DNA of 30,807 nucleotides from Bacteroidales bacterium UBA5206. GTDB taxonomy: Bacteria > Bacteroidota > Bacteroidia > Bacteroidales > Tenuifilaceae. The position numbers and the translations under genes were made by a program. Where the stretch lies: the NCBI GenBank assembly GCA_002412705.1, contig DHVO01000232.1, positions 1-30,807 on the forward strand, read 5' to 3'. The first letter of the stretch is position 1. Every line of letters begins with the position of its first letter. Positions 24,365-30,807 of this stretch are shown piece by piece. The notes beneath the pieces were generated by a model. The model was not told the DNA's origin and searched no databases. It saw nothing but the letters and a program-made list of their open reading frames with translations.

Positions 24365-24774
24365 GGTATGTTTGATACTGTTTTTTTGTTAAGCTTAATG
24401 CTTATTTTTTCAACTATAGCTGCCGTTGCAACTCCCACGGCATAGGCAACTAGGTCGCTCCATAGGAATCCGAATCCTAGTATAAGTCCTCCAATTCTGG
24501 TTGCACGTAGCGTATCAATCCATGGAGCATGGTAAAGTTGTGTAATTTCAATGGCATAGCAAAACAGCAGGCTGGCAAGGGCGACTCTGGCTGTTGATGT
24601 TTTTTTTAGGACAATTGCCAGCATAACAAAGATCATCGAAGCCCATATGGCATCGCCAAGCATTAGGTTAATGGCGTGGGGCAAATGGGCAGATAAGTGC
24701 CTTGACATCAATCCTAAAACCACTACAACGGCCAAAATAAGTGTGTATAAAAATCTATTTCGTGACTTATTCAT
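24361..24774 (-). CDS. DUF2809-like small membrane protein
   Basis: This 137-residue protein has about four hydrophobic segments (residues roughly 9-25, 38-56, 64-80 and 95-118). The pattern G-L-M-S-R-H near the first segment, L-G-D-A-I-W-A-S-M near residue 40 and the E-I-T-Q-L-Y-H-A-P-W stretch near 76 are typical of the DUF2809 (VanZ-like) family. Function is unknown. It is upstream of and translationally coupled to the PhzF-like gene. A divergent small gene begins 102 bases away. Confidence 0.75.
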   Translation of the reverse strand: MNKSRNRFLYTLILAVVVVLGLMSRHLSAHLPHAINLMLGDAIWASMIFVMLAIVLKKTSTARVALASLLFCYAIEITQLYHAPWIDTLRATRIGGLILGFGFLWSDLVAYAVGVATAAIVEKISIKLNKKTVSNIP

Positions 24775-24875
24775 GTTGGGGTTATGGGTAAATTTTCTTA
24801 AAATTAGCTCGAAAAGGGGCTTTAAAAGTAAGACATTGCCTTTATTGAATGCAAAGTATCAACAAACAAAAGTGT

Positions 24876-25223
24876 ATGAAGTATAATTTTCTTAATAGAG
24901 AGGGGCTATACCGTGAAAACGGTGAGCTGTTCCGTGTTCTGGTTGTAGAGCAGAAAGAGGACGACTGGGGGCTGCGACTTACACTTAGGCATGTAGAAAA
25001 TCGTTTTGCACGCGAAGATGAAGATGGGGTAATGGTTTATGAGGCCAAGGAGAAGGCCCCAGAGGATTTCACCATATCGGGAGCATGGGAAATAGTTAGT
25101 GTTACCGACGATATGCTCTCACTAGCCTATACTGGTCTTACCATTAGCTTTAAACAGCCTGTGCTTAATGCCTTTATTCGCTCGGAGGGCGATTGGTACG
25201 ATATATGGTTTGCCAAGGAGTAG
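24876..25223 (+). CDS. Small protein of unknown function
   Basis: From the ATG at 24876 the product is 115 residues (an in-frame ATG 27 bases earlier is possible but gives a poor leader). It is mostly beta strands with charged residues and no signal peptide or membrane segment (F-T-I-S-G-A-W-E-I-V near the middle). It contains no motif I recognise. It stands alone between the divergent DUF2809-like gene and the convergent fbp, with the fbp terminator hairpin just downstream. Coding is supported by length, codon pattern and the absence of a competing frame. Confidence 0.6.
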   Translation: MKYNFLNREGLYRENGELFRVLVVEQKEDDWGLRLTLRHVENRFAREDEDGVMVYEAKEKAPEDFTISGAWEIVSVTDDMLSLAYTGLTISFKQPVLNAFIRSEGDWYDIWFAKE

Positions 25224-25249
25224 CCAGTTTTTGGTAAAGGGCACATTAT

Positions 25250-25281
25250 AAAACGAAAAACGGCCACACATTTGTGCGGCC
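25250..25281 (-). terminator. Rho-independent terminator of fbp
   Basis: On the minus strand a hairpin (25262-25281, GGCC and CACA arms with one mismatch) is followed by a T-rich tract (A-rich at 25250-25260 on the plus strand). It lies 28 bases past the fbp stop, and the small plus-strand gene converges on the same point. Confidence 0.75.
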
Positions 25282-25308
25282 GCTTTGGTGTGTATTCTAC
25301 TTCTAAGT

Positions 25309-26325
25309 TTATTCCTCTCCGTTCTTAAGAAACGACTCAACTTTATCAACCATATTCTTTGAGCCCACAATAAAGGGAACGCGTTGATGAAGGGAGTGGG
25401 GTTTTATTTCTAGTATTCTCTCGGTTCCACTAGTTGCCTTTCCTCCTGCTTGCTCTGCAAGGAATGCTATTGGGTTACACTCGTATATTAGCCTAAGCTT
25501 TCCGTTAGGTGCCGATGCGGTTTGGGGGTAAATAAAAATACCTCCTTTTAACAGGTTTCGGTGGAAATCGGCAACCAAGGAGCCAATGTATCGGCCAGAG
25601 TATGGGCGGTTGGTCTCCTTATCGGTTTCCTGGCAGTAGCCAATGTACTTCTTAACGCCATCGGGGAACTTGCCAATATTTCCTTCGTTAATGGAGTATA
25701 TAGCTCCATTTTCGGGAGTTTGTATGCCCATGTGCGATAGGCAGAACTCACCTATGGATGAGTCAAGCGTAAAGCCAAAAACACCACGACCAGTGGTGTA
25801 AACAAGCATGGTAGAGGAGCCGTAAATTATATATCCTGCTGCAATTTGTTTGGTTCCCTCTTGAAGGAAATCCTCAAGCACAGCCTTTTCTCCCCGAGGG
25901 CTTATACGACGATATATGCTAAAAATGGTTCCAATGGATACGTTTACGTCAATATTGGATGAGCCATCCAGAGGGTCCATGCAAAAAATGTAGTTCCCGT
26001 CACGCGAAAGATCGTTATCAAAGGTGATGATCTCCTGATCTTCCTCAGAGGCAACACCACAACACTCTCCACTCGATTTAAGTGCTTGTATAAGCTGGTA
26101 GTTAGCAAAAACATCCAGTTTTTTCTGATCTTCGCCCTGAACGTTAACCTCTCCTGCCTCTCCAAGAATGTCAACCAGTCCAGCCTTATTCACCTTTTTG
26201 TTTATAACCTTTGCGGCTACTCCTACCTGATAAAGCAGTCGGGAGAACTCACCGGTTGCAAAGGGGAAGTCGGCCTGTCTCTCTATTATAAATTGGGTTA
26301 AGGTCTTTATTTTATAACCTTTCAT
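25309..26325 (-). CDS. fbp: Fructose-1,6-bisphosphatase, class I
   Basis: The 338-residue product has the class I FBPase hallmarks: L-T-Q-F-I-I-E-R-Q near the start, E-E-D-Q-E-I near residue 92, the metal-binding M-D-P-L-D-G-S-S-N-I-D near 113, and K-Y-I-G-Y and Y-I-G-S-L-V-A-D-F-H-R near 220-250. A C-terminal segment carries G-G-K-A-T-S-G. It removes the 1-phosphate of fructose-1,6-bisphosphate in gluconeogenesis, in the cytoplasm. I start it at the ATG at 26323-26325, not 60 bases upstream, because a promoter -7 element lies at 26358-26365, too close for the longer start, and because M-K-G-Y-K-I is a natural N-terminus. It is monocistronic with its own terminator. Confidence 0.96.
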   Translation of the reverse strand: MKGYKIKTLTQFIIERQADFPFATGEFSRLLYQVGVAAKVINKKVNKAGLVDILGEAGEVNVQGEDQKKLDVFANYQLIQALKSSGECCGVASEEDQEIITFDNDLSRDGNYIFCMDPLDGSSNIDVNVSIGTIFSIYRRISPRGEKAVLEDFLQEGTKQIAAGYIIYGSSTMLVYTTGRGVFGFTLDSSIGEFCLSHMGIQTPENGAIYSINEGNIGKFPDGVKKYIGYCQETDKETNRPYSGRYIGSLVADFHRNLLKGGIFIYPQTASAPNGKLRLIYECNPIAFLAEQAGGKATSGTERILEIKPHSLHQRVPFIVGSKNMVDKVESFLKNGEE

Positions 26326-26357
26326 GTCAATCAATTTTCGTCCAGATTTTGGCTTGT

Positions 26358-26385
26358 CAAAGGTAGTTATTTTACTACAAACCAA
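26358..26385 (-). promoter_or_regulatory. Promoter of fbp
   Basis: Read on the minus strand, TTG (26383-26385), a 17-base spacer and TACCTTTG (26358-26365) match the Bacteroidota -7 consensus fully and the -33 with a slightly short spacer. It lies about 33 bases upstream of the chosen ATG. Confidence 0.65.
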
Positions 26386-26489
26386 TGATGGTGAATTGTA
26401 AAAATATCAGAATTAAAACGTTTGCGCTTTAACTTTTTCTTGTTCTGGACTAAACTCATTAAATGTGGAAATAAAATAATCTTTTTAAG

Positions 26490-26519
26490 TTGCTATTTTA
26501 TTTGCTTAGTGTAAGTTTG
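26490..26519 (+). promoter_or_regulatory. Perfect consensus promoter of the aspartate kinase gene
   Basis: TTG (26490-26492), exactly 19 bases, then TAAGTTTG (26512-26519): both elements and spacing match the Bacteroidota primary-sigma consensus. Transcription should start about 6-10 bases later, roughly 20-25 bases before the ATG at 26550. Confidence 0.85.
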
Positions 26520-26549
26520 TTCCTGTTTTGGCAAATACTGGAATGACTT

Positions 26550-27830
26550 ATGAACTCAAAGGTTACTCGTATTTATAAGTTTGGTGGAGCATCGGTAAAA
26601 TCGGCCGATGGGGTAAAGAATATTGCTTCCATTGTAGGGGCTTCGTCCGATAACCTAGTGGTTGTGGTTTCTGCAATGGGAAAAACAACCAATGCACTCG
26701 AGAAGTTGCTTGGTGCGCACATGGCAGGAAGCGCCGATAAGTGGGAGCTGTTTGCCAACTTGCAACGCTTCCACTTCGAAATAGCCAAAGAGCTGATGTG
26801 CTCGTCGGACACTATTCTTAACGAGCGCCTCGAAATACTTTTTGGTCAAATGCAGGCTATGCTTGCTTCCCCTGCTGTAAATGGATACGATTACTGCTAC
26901 GATCAGCTGGTTTGCTACGGCGAGTTGCTTTCCACGGCAATAGTTAGCTCGTATCTATCCAGTGTAGGGGTTGCCAATCAGTGGATTGATGTTAGATCTT
27001 GTATTCAGTCCGATACCACTTACCGCGAAGGCGTTGTTGACTTTGTTACTTCGGGTTACCATTGCAAAAAGAACTTTACCTTTAGTCCTCAGCAAATATA
27101 TATAACTCAGGGGTTTATTGCAGGAACGCCCGTGGGTACCACAACAACTCTTGGGCGCGAGGGCTCCGATTACACCGCTGCAATTCTTGCCAATTTGCTC
27201 GATGCCCAAGATGTAACCATTTGGAAAGATGTTGAGGGGGTACTTAATGCCGATCCTAGAATCTTCCCAAACACCCAAAAACTGGACTTTGTGTCGTTTC
27301 AGGAAGCCATTGAGCTGGCCTATTGCGGGGCACAGATTATCCATCCCAAAACAATTAAACCGCTTCAGAACAAGCAGATCCCTTTAAACGTAAAATCGTT
27401 CCTTAACCCAGAGGCCGAAGGAACTAAAATTTTACACTCCGATACGCCAATAAAGCTACCACCCATTCTAGTGCTAAAGCAAAAGCAGGTTCTGCTTTCT
27501 ATGTCGCCTCGAGATTTTAGTTTTGTTATTGAGGACAGCCTAAGCAAGATATTTGCTTTGCTCTACAAGCATAGGGTTAAGGTAAACATCGTTCAGAGTT
27601 CAGCTATCAGCTTTACCGTTTGCGTTGATGATGAACCGCATTACCTTCCTGCCGCTATTGAGGATTTGAAACACGATTTTGTGGTAAGGTATAACAGTAA
27701 CCTTGAGTTGCTTACGGTTAGGCACTATACTTCACAAGTTCTGGATGAGCAAATTAGTAACAGAACGGTGTACTTGCAGCAACGAACCCGTAGTACGGGG
27801 AGGTTTGTAATGGATGCTAAGGTGTGGTAG
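26550..27830 (+). CDS. lysC: Aspartate kinase, monofunctional
   Basis: Aspartate kinase phosphorylates aspartate, the first step toward lysine, threonine and methionine (and diaminopimelate for cell walls). The 426-residue protein has the N-terminal K-F-G-G-A-S-V-K motif (residues about 11-18), V-V-V-S-A-M-G-K-T-T near 40, and T-T-T-L-G-R-E-G-S-D-Y-T near 196-207. V-L-N-A-D-P-R follows near 231, and a C-terminal regulatory region of about 125 residues (about 300-426) fits one or two ACT-like folds. It is shorter than fused aspartokinase-homoserine dehydrogenases, and no such domain is present. A perfect promoter precedes it. Its 3' end overlaps the convergent lipoprotein gene by 14 bases. The isoform symbol is a family-level choice. 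Confidence 0.93.
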   Translation: MNSKVTRIYKFGGASVKSADGVKNIASIVGASSDNLVVVVSAMGKTTNALEKLLGAHMAGSADKWELFANLQRFHFEIAKELMCSSDTILNERLEILFGQMQAMLASPAVNGYDYCYDQLVCYGELLSTAIVSSYLSSVGVANQWIDVRSCIQSDTTYREGVVDFVTSGYHCKKNFTFSPQQIYITQGFIAGTPVGTTTTLGREGSDYTAAILANLLDAQDVTIWKDVEGVLNADPRIFPNTQKLDFVSFQEAIELAYCGAQIIHPKTIKPLQNKQIPLNVKSFLNPEAEGTKILHSDTPIKLPPILVLKQKQVLLSMSPRDFSFVIEDSLSKIFALLYKHRVKVNIVQSSAISFTVCVDDEPHYLPAAIEDLKHDFVVRYNSNLELLTVRHYTSQVLDEQISNRTVYLQQRTRSTGRFVMDAKVW

Positions 27831-28347
27831 TGGCTTTCGATAAGCTATTGGGGTTATGCTTAATGGTAAACAGAGCCTTGTGCCCAATAAATGTGCCTTG
27901 TGCGCTGTAGTGTTCAATGCCAAAGGTCATTGCATCAACCCTTTTAATTAGTTCTCCAGACTCAAGCATTTCCCAGTGCTCGGTAAACTGAATCTTGCTT
28001 ACAAGTTCTATGTTAAAGTTAGGGTTGTTTTCAATGGCTCTTACGCTATCAATGGGAATGGCTTCTTGTGAAAAGAAATCGTAGGTATAATACTTTCCAG
28101 AGTATATAAGCTCAAATATTTGCTTTACAAATGCTACCCTATCAATCCCTTTCACCCGTAAGTTCTCCCACTCGTTCTCTGGGTCCATTGAGCGGATAAT
28201 CACATCGTAAATAAGACTGTCGGCAATTACCTTTCCTGTTGTAGAAAGGGTGTTACCTTTGCCTGATTTCTCTGTGTTGGTTGGAGTGTGCTTGCATCCA
28301 CCCAATACAAATAGTAGGAGTAGCGCTATAAGGAACAACCTTTTCAT
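27817..28347 (-). CDS. Small lipoprotein of unknown function
   Basis: This 176-residue protein has a lipoprotein signal peptide with lipobox L-G-G-C (Cys18) and a polar S/T/N-rich linker. A compact domain follows from about residue 40 to 165, with D-P-E-N-E-W-E-N-L and F-E-L-I-Y-S-G-K-Y-Y-T-Y-D near its first half. That segment has a faint look of GldN/PorN (I-Y-S-G-K-x-x-x-Y-D followed by a P-I-D-S-V-R-A-I-E stretch), but I would not assign it. It lies 42 bases after the dihydroorotase stop on the same strand and is the last gene of that run. Its 3' end overlaps the aspartate kinase gene by 14 bases, tail to tail. Confidence 0.7.
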   Translation of the reverse strand: MKRLFLIALLLLFVLGGCKHTPTNTEKSGKGNTLSTTGKVIADSLIYDVIIRSMDPENEWENLRVKGIDRVAFVKQIFELIYSGKYYTYDFFSQEAIPIDSVRAIENNPNFNIELVSKIQFTEHWEMLESGELIKRVDAMTFGIEHYSAQGTFIGHKALFTIKHNPNSLSKATTTP

Positions 28348-28389
28348 GGCTTGCTCTTGTGGATTTTAATGGTTCTAGGATAAAACATT

Positions 28390-29739
28390 TTATCTGCTAA
28401 AAACAAGCTCTTGTCCTTTTACCGATTCGTCAAAAATGCCCTTGTTGTAAACCAATCGTCCGTTAACAAAGGTTTGTACAACCTTAGCCGATAGGGTGTT
28501 CCCTTCCAATGGCGACCATTTACACTTGTAAAGGAGGCTCTCTTTTGTAATCTCCCAACTAGCAGCAGGATCTACAACTACAATATCAGCAAAATAGCCT
28601 TCTCTTATGAAGCCTCTTTTCTCTATCCCATATAGTTTTGCTGGGGCATGGCACATTTTTTCAGCAACAAGTTCTATGGGGAAGTGCCCTTTTTGGGCAA
28701 GCTCTAACATGGCTAGAAGGGAGTGCTGCACCATTGGCCCTCCCGAAGGGGAGCTAAAGTAACCCTGATTTTTTTCACTCTCTAAATGGGGAGCATGGTC
28801 GGTTGCCACCACATCAATTAGATTGTGCTTTAGGCCTTCAATAAGCGCAAGTCTATCGTTTTCCGTTTTTACCGATGGGTTCCACTTGATTTTCCACCCT
28901 AGGGTATCGTAGTCTTCATCATCAAACCATAGGTGATGTACACAAACTTCGGCAGTAATTAGCTTTTGCTCAAGCGGCGTGTTGGAGTCGAACAGCGAAA
29001 GTTCTTTTCCCGTTGATAGGTGCAGTATGTGAAGCCTACTATTGAATTTCTTGGCCAGACTAACCGCTAGCGATGATGATATGAAACATGCCTCCTCACT
29101 CCTTATTATAGGGTGATACCTAAAAGCTATCCCGTCACCATATTTGCTATGGTACTCCTTTAGGTTGGCTGTAATTGTGGCTTCATCTTCGCAGTGCGTA
29201 GCAATGAGTATTGGCGATTGTTTGAAAATGGACTCAAGCGCTTCTGTTTGGTCAACCAGCATATTTCCTGTTGACGATCCCATAAAAACCTTTACCCCAC
29301 ATACCCTTTTCTTGTTTAGCTTTGGGAGAAGTTCTGCGTTGCTGTTTGTTGCACCAAAGTAAAAGGAGTAATTGGCAAGCGATTTTTCTTTTGCCACAGC
29401 AAATTTATTGTCCAGATCCTCTAGTGTTGTAGTTTGTGGATTGGTATTAGGCATCTCCATAAACGATGTGGTGCCTCCAGCCACTGCTGCTTTTGATTCT
29501 GTATAAATATCTGCTTTATGGGTTAGGCCCGGTTCTCTAAAATGCACCTGGTCGTCAATTACGCCTGGGAAAACAAGTTTTCCAGTACAATCAATTATTT
29601 GGTCGGGCGAGCTGGCTATTACATCCCTCAGATTATCTCTGTATATCTTTACAATGATACTATCCTCAATAAGAATGCTTGCCTTCTCTTGAATACCCTC
29701 ATTCACAATTGTGCAGTTAAACAGACCTACTCTTGCCAT
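28390..29739 (-). CDS. pyrC: Dihydroorotase, Bacteroidota Gln-type
   Basis: This enzyme closes carbamoyl-aspartate to dihydroorotate in pyrimidine synthesis. The chosen start M-A-R-V-G-L-F is the third codon downstream of an upstream in-frame ATG and looks more natural. The amidohydrolase barrel shows the metal motif as D-D-Q-V-H-F-R-E-P-G near residue 62: the first His of the usual H-x-H is Gln. Further on are M-P-N-T-N-P near 92, the carbamylated-lysine region V-K-V-F-M-G-S-S near 148, H-C-E-D near 178, H-L-S-T-G near 233 and the catalytic A-T-D-H-A-P-H near 313. The D-D-Q-V-H pattern is, from memory, standard in Bacteroidales enzymes, so I expect it to be active. It follows the GT2 gene by 89 bases. 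Confidence 0.93.
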   Translation of the reverse strand: MARVGLFNCTIVNEGIQEKASILIEDSIIVKIYRDNLRDVIASSPDQIIDCTGKLVFPGVIDDQVHFREPGLTHKADIYTESKAAVAGGTTSFMEMPNTNPQTTTLEDLDNKFAVAKEKSLANYSFYFGATNSNAELLPKLNKKRVCGVKVFMGSSTGNMLVDQTEALESIFKQSPILIATHCEDEATITANLKEYHSKYGDGIAFRYHPIIRSEEACFISSSLAVSLAKKFNSRLHILHLSTGKELSLFDSNTPLEQKLITAEVCVHHLWFDDEDYDTLGWKIKWNPSVKTENDRLALIEGLKHNLIDVVATDHAPHLESEKNQGYFSSPSGGPMVQHSLLAMLELAQKGHFPIELVAEKMCHAPAKLYGIEKRGFIREGYFADIVVVDPAASWEITKESLLYKCKWSPLEGNTLSAKVVQTFVNGRLVYNKGIFDESVKGQELVFSR

Positions 29740-29828
29740 GGTTACCAAAATTTTTGGGGTTATTTATTTGAAAAAGCACTAATTAGAATAGTACAACGAT
29801 TTATGAGTCTTATAGTAAATCACACTCC

Positions 29829-30569
29829 TTAACTTTTAGCTTTGTAGGGTTTTACTATGCTTCTAAGCTTCATTCCTATAACACCCCATAGGGCTTCGTT
29901 AAAAATACCCCCACTCATTTTTGAGGCGCCAACTTTACGATCGGTAAAGATTATAGGAACCTCTACTATGTTAAATCCCAACTTGTGAGCGGTAAATTTC
30001 ATTTCAATTTGAAACCCATACCCCTTAAGTTTAATCTTGTCAAGATCTATTGCTCTTAGAACTTTTGATGTGTAGCATTTGAACCCTGCTGTTGTGTCCA
30101 TTATTTTCATTCCGGTCACAAACCTTACGTAAGCTGAGGCAAAGTACGACATTAAAACCCTTCCCATGGGCCAGTTAACCACATTTACGCCCGATATGTA
30201 CCTTGATCCAATACTTAAATCGGCACCCTCTACACAGGCTGCATACAAGTTAAGCAAATCATCTGGATTGTGCGAAAAATCAGCATCCATTTCAAACACA
30301 TGACTGTATCCATTACCTAAAGCCCATTTAAAACCAGTAATATAGGCCGTTCCCAGACCAAGTTTTCCTTGCCTTTCAATAATGTGTAGCCTATCAGGAA
30401 ATTCCTTTATTAGCTCCTTAACTATACCTCCTGTACCATCAGGAGAACCATCATCAACAATTAGCACATGAAAAAAACCATCTAAGGACATAACCTTCCT
30501 TATAATCTTTTCCACATTTTCTTTTTCATTGTAAGTTGGCACTATTACCACTTTGCTATTGCTTTCCAT
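29829..30569 (-). CDS. Polyprenol monophosphomannose synthase-like GT2
   Basis: This is a 246-residue family 2 glycosyltransferase of the dolichol/polyprenol-phosphate mannose synthase type. P-T-Y-N-E-K-E-N is at residues 11-18, V-D-D-G-S-P-D-G at 38-45, and the metal-binding D-A-D at 95-97 in E-M-D-A-D-F-S-H-N-P. G-S-R-Y-I-S-G follows near 120, T-T-A-G-F-K-C near 155 and F-T-D-R-K-V-G-A-S-K-M near 208-218. It moves mannose from GDP-mannose to a polyprenyl phosphate for lipid-linked sugar transfer. It lacks the C-terminal membrane helices of the longer DPM1/GtrB types. The order GT2, dihydroorotase, lipoprotein recurs, as I recall, in other Bacteroidota. No consensus promoter is visible upstream. 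Confidence 0.93.
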   Translation of the reverse strand: MESNSKVVIVPTYNEKENVEKIIRKVMSLDGFFHVLIVDDGSPDGTGGIVKELIKEFPDRLHIIERQGKLGLGTAYITGFKWALGNGYSHVFEMDADFSHNPDDLLNLYAACVEGADLSIGSRYISGVNVVNWPMGRVLMSYFASAYVRFVTGMKIMDTTAGFKCYTSKVLRAIDLDKIKLKGYGFQIEMKFTAHKLGFNIVEVPIIFTDRKVGASKMSGGIFNEALWGVIGMKLRSIVKPYKAKS

Positions 30570-30760
30570 TGTAATACAGATATTTAAAATTTGATGATGA
30601 TTTATCCACCTTATATAGAATACCGATAGCGAATATACTGCATTAATTCTGATCTTATGCGGCTAAAATATTTTGAAAAAAAACGCATTTAGATGCTGTT
30701 GATATATAACACGATACGGTATACCATAAATGTTTCATGGAAAAAAATTCACACAAGGTG

Positions 30761-30790
30761 TTGCACGTAATAAAAAAAGCGTTACTTTTG
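30761..30790 (+). promoter_or_regulatory. Perfect Bacteroidota promoter reading out of the window
   Basis: TTG (30761-30763), exactly 19 bases, then TACTTTTG (30783-30790) match the -33/-7 consensus and spacing fully. Transcription would start near 30796-30800 and run off the window. The gene lies beyond 30807; nothing downstream can be read. Confidence 0.85.
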
Positions 30791-30807
30791 CATCCGCTTT
30801 CGCAAGG

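Noticed and set aside
30718..30725. 8-base palindrome GGTATACC upstream of the last GT gene
   Set aside because: Short palindromes like this are expected by chance and it has no clear relation to either promoter.
1..30807. CRISPR arrays, tRNA, rRNA or known riboswitches
   Set aside because: No regularly spaced repeats, cloverleaf-type sequence or aptamer-like conserved blocks were seen on either strand.

Overview
The window looks like a chromosomal segment of a Bacteroidota bacterium, most likely a free-living or commensal member of Bacteroidales or Cytophagales; I cannot name the genus. The evidence is a set of lineage-typical genes (type IX secretion regulator PorX beside a PorW/SprE-like TPR lipoprotein, a DUF5723-type outer-membrane protein, a PadR regulator paired with a GldL-motif membrane protein, the Gln-type dihydroorotase) together with two promoters that exactly match the Bacteroidota -33/-7 consensus (TTG-N19-TAnnTTTG). 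Apart from one conspicuous block, the DNA is moderately AT-rich.

Layout. 1-502: the N-terminal part of a glycosyltransferase, cut by the window edge. 653-6869 (minus): a run read as porW-like, porX, tsaE, ald, with an ATGA overlap between porX and tsaE and two heptamer repeat arrays between tsaE and ald. 7317-14865 (plus): two secreted YD/Rhs-repeat proteins and a small membrane protein. 14866-16505: an accessory gap with a strong terminator, a decayed IS110-family transposase and AT-rich DNA. 16506-21927 (plus): a three-gene envelope operon (lipoprotein, DUF5723-like protein, OmpA-like protein with four internal repeats) closed by a strong terminator. 22036-23528 (plus): padR plus a membrane protein, preceded by a perfect inverted repeat. 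23558-24774 (minus): PhzF-like and DUF2809-like genes. 24876-25223: a small unknown protein. Then fbp (minus), an aspartate kinase (plus), and a minus-strand run of glycosyltransferase 2, dihydroorotase and a lipoprotein. The last bases hold a perfect promoter reading out of the window.

The most interesting part is the Rhs locus. A GC-rich tract begins inside the first gene (about 9661), runs through the gene boundary, and ends abruptly inside the second gene (about 13795), a few codons before the DPDG motif that closes the Rhs core. The remaining C-terminal tip of about 180 residues and the overlapping 4-TM protein are AT-rich. This is the core/tip mosaic of polymorphic toxins, with an unrecognised tip and a candidate membrane immunity protein. 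The shell appears to be encoded by two genes, resembling the TcB/TcC arrangement of Tc toxins. The type IX secretion genes nearby make export by that system possible, but nothing in the sequence proves it.
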